DNA from: Branchiostoma belcheri
Taxonomy: Eukaryota > Chordata > Leptocardii > Amphioxiformes > Branchiostomatidae
Length of the DNA: 64,000 bases
Direction of reading: 5' to 3'
NCBI RefSeq assembly: GCF_001625305.1
Contig: NW_017802379.1
Coordinates: 7,318,412 to 7,382,411, forward strand
Below the pieces are notes generated by a model. The model had not been told where the DNA came from. It did not search any database and saw only the letters and a list, made by a program, of their open reading frames with translations. This document shows positions 53,950 to 64,000 of the stretch, piece by piece. Each line of letters starts with the position of its first letter. Positions within the stretch are counted from its first letter, which is position 1. The position numbers and the translations under genes are program-made.

Positions 53950-56728
53950 CGCCCCGTGACGGCCCAATATATTATTGCAGAATAAAGAGGTCATAATGCC
54001 AATAAAGCATAAACCTTTCATTTCCTTTCATAGAACTTACATGTACTTGTTCTTCCATTACCATAAATACTCATGTAAATACTCAAGTATAGAGAAAAAA
54101 AGACAAGCTCTTAGGATCTATTATGAAGCTTTTTTAATTGACTGAATGTGCCTTTTTTGCAATGTTTTGACTTTGTGCATACGCATTGGTCCAACATTTA
54201 CAGATGTAAGTCTTGGGTTCTTCCTCACTGCCAACTATTCACAGTGGCGTAAATATACAAAAATAACCCAGTACTTTTGCATTAGGTTTCCTCAGTAAAT
54301 ACTAGCCACTAGTAACCAGTATAGTAGCAACATTCACGCAGTTAATACCTCCAAGGGGTATACAAAAACAACATTATGTTCGCAGCAATGTACAATTTGA
54401 CACGTTCAACGTACTATAATAATTCCACAATATTCTATATAAGTCTTACGTGATGATGCTGGCATCCTAATATGATATTACTGCAGCTGGTACAACACAC
54501 ATGTACAACACAGAGACTTCAAGCAATTTCAACAATGAACACATACAATAATCTCATAATATATACAGCACAAGGCAGCCTGGAAAACATGTATTTTCTT
54601 GTTTCAGCCATGTGAAGAGCTATTACATGTACATGTACACATACAGCGTAACGGCAATACTACATATTCAAATAGTACTAGCATGAGTGCCACTGCCTTA
54701 GCTTGTATAGCAGCAGTGGTCAGGCTATGGGTTCTTCATTGCATCCAGAATTATTTTTGCACAGTTGCAGTTTCTACAATATGATTAACCATTTGATACA
54801 GACAGCTCTCAGATTGTTCCCAAGGGAATTTTCCTGAGTTTTGTAATTTTATTTTCTATACAAGGAAAAACTGGATAATATGTTCCTTCTACAACAACAC
54901 TAGCAAAAGTCAGTTGTATGAGATTTACAGGTGGGGAGGGGGGTGGGCTACACAGAATTTGATTTTATCTCTCAACATGCAGACAATTTTTGCATTAGTT
55001 TTGCAGCATTTACAGATTTATACATTGTGCTCCCTAGTATAGTGTTTTAAATTACAGTCATTCAAATTCTGTATACAGAAAAAAAACTTGACTACATTAG
55101 ATGATTACAATAAGTATTTTACAGTAGCTGACAACAATAAGTCTGATATAGTTATCAGCCAAATGACAGTTAAATGTTATAATGAGGCATAATATAATGT
55201 ATTGCACGACATGTAACTGATATTTGACACTTTTGATTTTAAACACAAAAAAAAGAAAAAAATCTCGTTTTTCTACTTCTGCTGTTGAAAAATAAAGCAG
55301 CAGTCTACACAATGTACAACAATGCTCCTGGTAGGAACTGATTTACACATAATAACAAGTGTTTTCTTCTCTAAATTACTATGACAAGAAGTTCATTTTC
55401 AATGTAACCCCTTTTCTTACATCAACATGCAACTCCCTGATTGGCTCTTAGATAATTGATTTAAAATGTAAGGACCAATCAGAGGTTAGGGCATAGCTTG
55501 AACAAATGACATGTATCTCACAATCAGTATTTTCAAGTATAATGTTATATATACACACACATCAGAACAATTCTCTGACCTGTTCATTTACAAGGTCTTT
55601 CCACATACTGTGTCCTTCTTTGCAAAAAAATCCTCTTTCTAAACTGCCCAGATTTCTCTAAATTCAAAGTCACTCTCTTAAGTACTTTCTCAAACAGTAA
55701 AAAACACCCAAAATTCAACATAGAGCTCATATGAGTACATTGTACTTCTGTTTTACAGCATGTTGGAGACAAACTTTTTCACGAGCTACAGAACTAAATG
55801 CTCATTGGTGAAGTAACATGGCCAATGGGCCAATAGCAACATGTGTAAAAGAAAACTCAGATAAAAACCTTCTCAAATGTTCAGCAATACATCGCCATCT
55901 TCTACTTATGGCCACATAATTTGTTAAGGTGGTTCACATGCATGTAACAAAGCTAACATCAGTCCAGAATTAAAGTTTGTTGAGCAATTGGATCAAATAT
56001 CCCCTTGGTTCAATGCTTCCATTTCTTCCCTCCAAATTCCGTTGCTCATTTAAAACCTGAAGTTTAAACCTCTTTCAGAACTCTTTCCATGACTTTTCTT
56101 TAAACAAATACAAAACCACCCACAGCCATCCTTTCAGCAGTTCTTCACAAGTTAGAAATTTACATTCAAATGGATGACAACTGGACGATAAAATCTTCAC
56201 TTTCTCAACTCAAAGGTTCATCATAGCTCAAGACGGGTTGCATTTCCACACAAATTTTGGAAACTAGAAAAAAACTCCACAATTTCCTCACTTGGAAAGT
56301 GTCTTTCAGTACCCACTGTCTCCAAGAAGCACACATGAACACACAAAGAGTTGGAGATGACAGCCACTCTTAAAGGCATCCAATGCAGTTTTTGGGGCTT
56401 GGAAACCAATTTTTCAAAGCCAATATTCTAGTCATTTATCTACATACTGAGTTGAAACTACACTGTCCTAACGTATATTGACCCTCATGGAGCAAAAATT
56501 CTCAAAATTCTGATGGAAAATGGTTACTGGAAGGGCCCTGGGCTGATTTCTTAGGGTACCACCCAGAAAATAAAAGACTCATCTTGGGGCTTGTTTCTGC
56601 AGTTTTCAATGCCCAAAGTATGAAATACTGACTTAAATGTGCTAATGTGAAGCAGTATGTGTCAATGTCGCAAAGATTGCCCCAGTTTTGCTGCCCTGAA
56701 ATCACATTGGATGCCTTTAATGCGCTGC
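53950..56728. other. Gene-free interval, part may be USP32 3' UTR
   Basis: About 2.8 kb of AT-rich sequence without a convincing exon. It follows the USP32 stop at 56729 in the gene's direction, so part is probably its 3' UTR. Minus-strand AATAAA-type signals exist (for example near 54848), but none can be chosen from sequence alone. The interval nearest 53909 should hold the RDH promoter. Confidence 0.4.
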
Positions 56729-59700
56729 TCACTGGATGACACATTTCTTCATCTCGTTTTCTAGTTCGTCGTCGATGGGGTCAGTGTTGACAGGCTGCTT
56801 GCCCTGAATGTCGGGCAGGAATTTCTTGTAATCCATACCCTGTCGCTCGTAGAACAGCATGTACGCCGAGTCGGTGTCAATCTGGTCTGGGTGAACCTCC
56901 TGAGGATAGAAAAAATATTCAGTTTTACAGTGGAAAACAAAAATTTTCAAATCTTCAATACACTTTTTTCAATACAATTTTTGGCGAAAACAGAGGCAGT
57001 TGATTAAATTTGCTGACTTTCCGAGGCCTTTTTCATATGACAGCACTCTAGGGCTCAAAATTCACTTTTGGGAATAGTGTAATCAAATTAAGCTGTACGT
57101 GACCACCTACCTTGCAGCTGCTGTCATTGTAGCAGTACCATTTCCCATTGGGGTTCTTGGCATAAGATACATAATGTCCACCTCCCAGGATCCCTGTGTG
57201 ACACTGTAACAACAGATCCAACAAGAAATGACCAACAGGTCTACAGTATCTTTTCAGCAGAGCACTATTTTTACCTTCAACTTCAAAAAAATTAAGAAAA
57301 ATTATAATGCAAATCATGTATGTTGTACACACACATGCCAGTACTGACCGATATAGCAAAGAGGTCATATCTGATGTGTGCAGTGTCCAGGGCGCCCTCG
57401 AGCCACCTCTGTAGGTCCCTCTCCCTCTCACTGCGCTCCGTGTCCAGACTGTCCACTGAGCTGTCGTCTGACTCCCTGTCCACATGGACCAGCGGGTGGT
57501 TATCTGTGGCGTCTACGGTCCGACACCTAAAGAATGGGATGAAACAGTGTTCTAAAATGTTTACCTCCGTGAAAAATGGAGATATTGTTTTTGGTATGTC
57601 TGTGTGTTTGTGTGTCTGTGTTTCCACATGGCCCTTAGGTCAGGTTGTAATGGATATGGTTGGCTTCAGTCTGTCCCAGAGGAAGAAAGTCAAAAATTGC
57701 TTTCACAGGAACCGGTGTTTTTCGTTACATGACCTCCTTGACAGTTGACAGCTGGTATTTCCCTTGCACAGTAAAGATTAAAGAGGTGGAATGTTTCCAA
57801 GTCATGCACTTCAGAATGTACAATGTAGCCATGGATTTTTCTTGCAAAAATTAAAGAAACTGCAGGGTGAAAACAAAGTTTCCACCACTCCATACCTGGT
57901 TGGGGAGATGTTCTTTGTGCCTGTGCTGTTCCCGTCCCCGTCCCCAATCCCGTTGACAAGCTCCACTTCACTGATGCTGTGCCCGTTGTGAGAGCTGCTG
58001 TCACTGTCCTTGGTGCTGGAACAGGTGCTGCTGTGCTGCTGGCTGTTGTTGTGGACAGCGGCGGTGGGCGGGTCATGGGAGGAGTTCAGGGAGGTCTGGG
58101 AGACGCTGGGGGTGGAGTCGATGGTACTGCTGCTCCCCGAGGAACGGACCGCGAACCCAGGGTAGCAGGGGACGCCTTCTGGTGCAACCTCCTGTAGGGA
58201 ACAGACAAATTCCATTCATTCCAACAACTTCATTGGGTTGGTAAGTCAAGGGCTCAAACTACTACCTGCATGTATACAGACTTGCACAGGCAAAGTTGGT
58301 ATTGTGAAGGTATTCCTGATGTCCATTATGCACAGATCTCTGTACTGGGTTTATAGGCATTTGTGGATTTTTATTTGCTGTAATGACTTTTACCACCTAT
58401 GCAGTATAAAAGAGTAATGGCATTGGTTTTTGAGCAGTTTTTAGACTGATCCGGCCATACTTCCTAAATTTTGACTAGTGCAGGTAAAATTTGTCTGGTG
58501 CAGGTTATTTTCAATGTTACCTGCAGGTTACTTTCAATGTTACCGAATAAACAGTGTTTCGAATCCTGTATGTATTAGGCCACACCAAGTAAATTTTATG
58601 GATGACGTCCGCGCGCGGATTGATTTTGGCATGTTCCTAGAAAAAAAAAAAGAAATTCCGCTTCCTGTAACTATGACCAAAGAGTCACGACAATTCCGCA
58701 AGTCGTCAGATTGACGTGAAACCCGTAGAAGAAAGTGTCTATTACCATCCTGTTTTCACTGTCCAGGGTTCCACCTGATTTATTGCTGTTTTGATGATGA
58801 ATAAAAGACTTCTTGCTTGTTACACTGTGTCACCTCAATCAATTCGTGTCCTAACATTTGTCGTCTCATAGTATATTTCTAATCTAGGCATCTTGTTTTT
58901 TAGGGCCCTTCTTGTTTTTTTTTCACCCTCTCGCATTAGATTTAGGGTCTCCAAAGGACGTCATCCATAAAATTTACTTGGTGTGGCCTTATACAAGTAA
59001 ATTTTTTTTCCACAACCATGATAATACAGTATGGCCCTGTAATGATATACTTGCCTTGTTACTGTTGTTACTGCGTGTGCTAGCCGTGCTACTCTTGCGA
59101 CTGGGTGTGGGACTGTTCCGTGGGCTGGGCATGGGGCTTACCGAGTTCTTCTTCCGTCTCAGTCTGGGAGACACTGCTGCAGTCAACAACATCAAGTACA
59201 GGGTTATATCACATAGACAAGGAGTATAAGAAAGGGTATGAGAAGATTTTTTTCTTTTTGATTAATACATGTATCCATGTTGGTGGGCATTTAGTGTAGC
59301 CAGGGTCTGTCTTGCCATCATTTGATTGAACTTTGCTGATTGTGATGGACAAAAAATTTGCCTATCCATCATCTTTGATGAGCAGAAATTTTTGTGTAAT
59401 CATATGGAAAGAGATGTCATTAAGCTAAGCTTGGTCTACCAGCCAAAAATTTGCCCCACCAAATGCAGAAAATATCATTTTAGTGGGTCAAGATTTTGAC
59501 ATTTTCTTAGTAGGAAAAACAAAATTGGAATGACAGAAAAAAATTTCAGGCTGGTTAGAACACTTTACACAGTAGAAAGAAGCAAAGGTGTAATGCTATA
59601 TGTATAAGATAAAAAAACTTTATATTATCATGTACTGTAATATCATACAAAAACTCATCAAATATTTGTTTTCAAATTGGCAGTTGGTACACCTTACTAT

Positions 59701-62700
59701 TGTTTCAACCATGTACTAAAAGAATACTATTAACTCCAGATTTCATTGTGCTAAGAAAATAAATTCTGCAACTTCAAATGAATTAACAGTACTCTTCATG
59801 CTTTCCTACCTTTCTTGAGGTAGTTGAGTCCGTTGTGGATGGGAGAACCCTTGCCACTCTTGGTGGGAGACCCCTCGCTGTGCAGCGAGCTGAGCGACCC
59901 TGCCTTGTGCAGACTGCTGGTCGACACCGACGTCTCCTGCGACGTCGTCCGTACGCGGTGAGTCTCCAGCTCTTTCCTGTACAGCTCGCGGATCTTCTGG
60001 GGGTCGCGGGGAACCAGGAATGGGGAGGGGTCGAAGTTTTTCATGGGGAACTTGACAATTTTGTGGGACTTACACCAACGGCCATTCAGAAACTGGAATC
60101 TCTTCATGTGGACAATCTGTGGTACAAAGGTAAAAATAACTTCAGCAAACAAACTTGGTAGAATAGACTATGATGCATAATTTTGTAGACTTCTACTGTA
60201 ATGATTAGCTTTAACCTTCTACCCTCTGCCTCCCTTGTAACCAATAGAAAATTGGTAGCCAAAGGTTTTCTTTTTTTAGTTTTTTTTTTTTTGATTTAGG
60301 CTAAAACAATTGAACAAATAAATCAGGACTATCTCAAGGACCCTTCCACCTGTTTACTTGTGGGCAAGTATGTCACCAAATTTAAAAAATTGCTTCAGAA
60401 ATTGCATTAAGTGACGTTTCAAAGGGTTTGAAATTCAGATATCCAAAAATAGCATTCCCTTCAACAATTTTATAGCCTTTCCAGCAGTCGATAAAAAAAA
60501 AGGCTAGGGTCAGCATGTTTTGCTAGGGTCGGTCAGTCGAGAAACCAGAAACATTTTTTCCTAGGCCTTCTGCCCCAAAGGCAGTTTACAGGTTATACGA
60601 AACAAAAGTTTTCCCCCCAGCCTTACCAGTATGGGAGGTAATCTCCATATGTCTAGTTTCTTGGCTGCCAGCTGGTGCTCCTGACACTTGCTGCAGTACC
60701 AGCGCTCCTCCTCTCCCAGCTCCTCTTCCTTAGTGAAGGCCTTCAGACACGTGTCCAGGTCGATCGGCTCAGACTGCGCCCGACGGCTCGCCGCAACGCT
60801 ATCGTGTTCCTCAAACACCTGCCCAACAACAGAGGTACAGAACGCATTAACGAGGGATGGCTTTTAACGTACAGGGCTCGAAATACTGGGTGCCAAGGTT
60901 GGAGCTGTACACCCAAATTTTTTGTGGGTGCATTGGGGCACCCAAATATTTTCGTAGGTTTATGTATATAAAGATAATCAAATGTATAGCATACAGTATA
61001 TCCTTGACATCTAAGTATCAGAAAACTAATGAAATATTTGTTGTTTAAGATTATTCTATTCAAGATTGTGAATCACAGTGTTACATGTTACTTCATGAAT
61101 TGAAACCAATGTACAATTAAAAATATTCATTAAAAGGGAAAATTACGGTGCTTAAGTAATAGTCTGAGAATATAAACATTGGCACTGGTAGGACAGGCAA
61201 AAGTTAGCATTTTTTGACCCCCTATCAACATTATGGTTCAGTCCAAATCTGGCATCACTGTGACAAAAATGGCCGTACCACTGACCAGTAGGGATGTTTA
61301 GTAGACTTAATTGAGCAGCCGACAGACGAAAGCATTGAAAGCAAGTTACTGTCCAAGAGAAGTGTTCAAGTACCATGTACAAGTAAATGTCTTTAACAAT
61401 TCATCTGATTCAGAAGTGAACCTACCTTCTCCTGTGACTCCTGATACCTGAGGTGCAGTGCTGTAGGGTCCCAGTCAATGGCTACATAACTACTGCCCAT
61501 GGCAAACTCCTCCTCCGTACAGTCTATCACACACCCGCGACAGAACCTACACACGACATAAGGCACATCATGGTGTTATAGTTTAATCTTGGCTCAGTTA
61601 TCTCAATCTAGCAGAAGTTGTGATGCTTAGTCCAGTCTTTTTTCACCCTCCCTCTGGAAAAAGAGTTTGGGAGTTCAAATCCCTGCTGTTCAATACATGT
61701 ATGTTCTTCTTTGATAACAACAGAAACATTAAATAAACTTGATAATCAAGGCTAAGTTTTTCTTATTTAGGGAAAATTCTCAGACAAAACATGAGCAAAC
61801 CTAAGATTCTTTTTAATCCCCTAAATCAGTTGGATCATGCAACACAAACTGCAGGCATCTACAGGGAGTGTAGCTAATAATGGGGCCCCAAGGGGTATAT
61901 GGTATAATCCCTGGTCAAGTGTGATAACCAGCGAATAAACCACCAAGTGAGCGTAGCGAGAACTCAATGATTACACAGCTCTAGCCTGCTTGTTACTTCA
62001 TGACTTGGATACGAGTGTTTTCAGTGTGCTTACCTGTACCAGGGACACCAGGCACATGTGATGCCGTCTCTCTGTACAGCCTTCAGCACAAATGGGTACT
62101 CATACCCCAGACTATCATCACTGCAGCAAAACACACAAAAAACATGCCTGCATCAATATCAGAACAGTTAACATGTTTAGGTCTAGGAAAATTATTGTTG
62201 TGTTTCCAGTATCAGTCCTGGAAAAACTAGGGCTGGTAGGTATAGATTTTCTTTTTTTGTAAATTTGTTTTCTTTTTAGATTTGTGCTTCATACATCTCT
62301 TTACATAAAGGTATTACCTATGTAGATGTACATGTAACAACATATACCAGTTACTGTGAAAGACTATAAAAGCACTGTGACAGTATTTTGGACAGTTCAC
62401 ATAATTCTATAGTGCAAAAACATGTAATCTAACACACCAGAGATTTTTTCCTCCATCTATAGTGTACAATGTAAGTATAGGTGTAGGAAAGGGACTCATG
62501 GTAAATTTTAAAAGCCTCAGGGAATACAGATAAACATGATGACAATTGATGTGAGTGCAGAGCCTACATGTGCCATATGCATGGGTACTCTATAATTATC
62601 TTTTTTCAGCTACAAAAATGTATGTACTCAAATGTGATTTTGAATGACATAAGACAAAAAAACATGAAGTACAGCTACAAAAAAATAATTTAGTTAGAGG

Positions 62701-63683
62701 TGAAACAAGACATTTTCCTGCTAACTATTACACAATGTACCTTAAACCAGTTTATTCAGTTTGTTTCAATCTCCTATCTACTAACCAAAAATTCCTGTTT
62801 AACCCCTTCCTAAACCTTAAGAATAAGAACAGACCGACAAGACATTGCACGTCACAGTGCTCACCAAAGTGAAATTAAGTGCAAGCTTAAGGCAAAAAAA
62901 TCAACAAGTTGTGTTACCGGTTATAGGACTGGTGCTTAGCGCACCCTGCTTGAGTAATTCTTTTACATCGTGACCTTTGAAAAAAGTACAAAGATACAAT
63001 AAACTGCTTGGAACGACTCTGTCAGAATGTTAGAATGTTGCAGCACTGTTAGAGTCAGGATCCACCAATAAAAGAATGGCTTATTTTTCTGTAAAAGTAA
63101 GAGGTAGTAAGATGTGCCGTAGTGCCAATGAGTTAATGTTGATTTAGTGCCCCTGTATAACCTGGATGAGAAATTAAACCTCTGCAAATTTTTGGGTGCA
63201 CCATTTGAAATAAAACCTAATTACAGACCTTACTGCTCCTCTTCTGAGCTTGAATCTAAAATGGGAGCTAAGTTCAAAATCTTTACAAAGTCTACATAAC
63301 AACAAAGATTTTATCATTTTTCTGATACTTAGATGCCAAAAAATATCCTGTATACATTTAATATATTATGTACAAAAATGCTTCACCTAAAAAAATATTT
63401 GGGTGCAAAAAAACTGGGTGCACAGGTCCAATTTTGGGTGCACTAAGGTGCACAATTACACCCAGTATTCCCAGCCCTGGAGTGGAACCTACCAGTCCTG
63501 GGCGTGGTTGCTCCGCCCCCCCTCGGAGGGCGGCAGGGGGCTGACCAATCGTGAGACCTGTGTCCAGATGGCTTGGTACAGGTCCTGCTGGAGGGACGAC
63601 ACCCCGCAGGGCAGGATCAGGGGTGTGCCGAACAGAGACGGCCGGCTCTTCTGGGACGACAGGAAGTACACGTCCATACGGAT
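56729..63683 (-). CDS. USP32: Ubiquitin carboxyl-terminal hydrolase 32 (C-terminal half; gene continues beyond the right edge)
   Basis: Exons: 63683-63493, 62120-62034, 61546-61426, 60818-60627, 60116-59810, 59176-59055, 58191-57896, 57526-57349, 57203-57111 and 56899-56729. All joins are in phase. USP32-specific blocks appear in order: YFLSSQKSRPSLFGTPLILP, CAWCPWYRFCRGCVIDCTEE, VAIDWDPTALHLRYQ, ERWYCSKCQEHQLAAKKLDI, HMKRFQFLNGRW, a Ser-rich disordered insert of several hundred residues, then the histidine box GILGGGHYVSYAKNPNGKWY and CYNDSSCK. The C-terminus SAYMLFYERQGMDY...KKCVIQ ends in a CAAX prenylation box (CVIQ; CVLQ in human USP32). The catalytic Cys and the EF-hand and DUSP regions lie outside the window. 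It removes ubiquitin from substrates; the human protein acts at Golgi and endosomal membranes. Confidence 0.95.
57558..57870 (+). repeat. TCCATGAAAAATG-family repeat in a USP32 intron
   Basis: TTTACCTCCGTGAAAAATGG, GGCCCTTAGGTCAGG, TTACATGACCTCCTTGACAG and CCCTTGCACAGTAAAGATTA occur in family order. It fills most of the intron between 57896 and 57526. Confidence 0.7.
58578..58988. mobile_element. Harbinger-like MITE, AAGTAAATTTTATGG subfamily, reference copy
   Basis: GGCCACACCAAGTAAATTTT followed by ATGGATGACGTC forms the left end, and an exact mirror forms the right end. It is flanked by TTA on both sides. It is intronic in USP32. The 411-bp interior has no transposase. Confidence 0.8.
60872..61180. 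mobile_element. CAGGGCTCGAAATACTGGGTG-family element
   Basis: Starts CAGGGCTCGAAATACTGGGT and continues with TGGGTGCA, GGCACCCAAATATTTT and CATCTAAGTATCAGAAAA. These blocks recur in reverse order at 63162-63480. The far end is not sharply defined. USP32 intron. Confidence 0.6.
63162..63480. mobile_element. CAGGGCTGGGAATACTGGGTG-family element, inverted copy
   Basis: The right end CCAGTATTCCCAGCCCTG is the mirror of the family start. The left end CCTGGATGAGAAATTAAACC resembles the other family end at 15484. It contains TTTGGGTGCAC words. It ends 12 bp from the USP32 exon at 63493. Confidence 0.6.
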
Positions 63684-64000
63684 CTGTAAACAGAACCATA
63701 CAAGAACCATTATTACCTCTGACAAGAGGGTTATGTGTTAGGCACACCATAAACATGTATAGGGGCAGGGACCTCCCTAAACAATGGAGCAGTGGAGCTC
63801 CTCCACCCAGTCCTCATCTCAGCTCCACCCTGTTAATTTTCAAAACTAGTGTTTTTACACCCTTTTCCAGGGTTCTTTGGTCAAATTTACCGATATTTCG
63901 CACCCTCCTCCATTCTGTCCTAAATTTCTGGGGAGATCCCTGAGGGGGTTTGCAATTTTTCGAATGATTACAACTCAGGATGTGGTGCAATAATTCTTTC

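Noticed and set aside
57979..58197. Gly/Val-rich plus-strand frame
   Set aside because: Antisense of the Ser-rich USP32 exon 58191-57896.

Overview
The window looks like nuclear DNA from an invertebrate chordate, most likely a lancelet (Branchiostoma). The evidence: vertebrate-like multi-exon genes (USP32, a retinol dehydrogenase) with short introns; a secreted protein mixing fibrinogen, ILEI, hevein-like, EGF and C-type lectin modules in phase-1 exons; and very many small terminal-inverted-repeat elements and truncated LINEs inside introns. The species is an inference. All five recognised protein genes are on the minus strand. I built the exon models by hand from splice signals, reading phase and family similarity.

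Layout from left to right. 1-2.5 kb: a diverged satellite unit, a 58-bp tandem array and a 661-bp near-perfect hairpin. 2.5-8.5 kb: an intron-bearing DDE integrase-type gene with its catalytic triad intact. 8.6-10.9 kb: no gene, with a ~273-bp duplication. 10.9-24.8 kb: a 19-exon-scale gene ending in a CbxX/CfqX-type AAA+ ATPase, with an ankyrin-like stretch in the middle. 25.9-32.8 kb: a large imperfect palindrome made of a ~119-bp satellite, LINE pieces and a TIR element, with a 20-N gap near its centre. 32.8-36.5 kb: more satellite and LINE debris. 36.7-47.7 kb: a chimeric receptor-like gene whose 5' end and signal peptide are present but whose 3' end is not found. 47.8-50.4 kb: LINE remnants. 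50.45-53.9 kb: a complete six-exon RDH11-14-like short-chain dehydrogenase with a tRNA-Glu(CTC) gene in its first intron. 54-56.7 kb: no gene, possibly the USP32 3' UTR. 56.7-63.7 kb: the last ten exons of USP32, ending in a CAAX box; the gene continues past the right edge.

The genes show no operon-like or pathway link. The strongest candidates for new biology are the ILEI domain placed inside a fibrinogen domain, the hairpin satellite and palindrome, the ankyrin/AAA+ protein with a micro-exon and a possible membrane-anchored isoform, and the integrase gene whose first catalytic Asp codon is split by an intron. Several TIR families can be defined from copies in the window, including a Harbinger-like family with 3-bp TAA/TTA target duplications.
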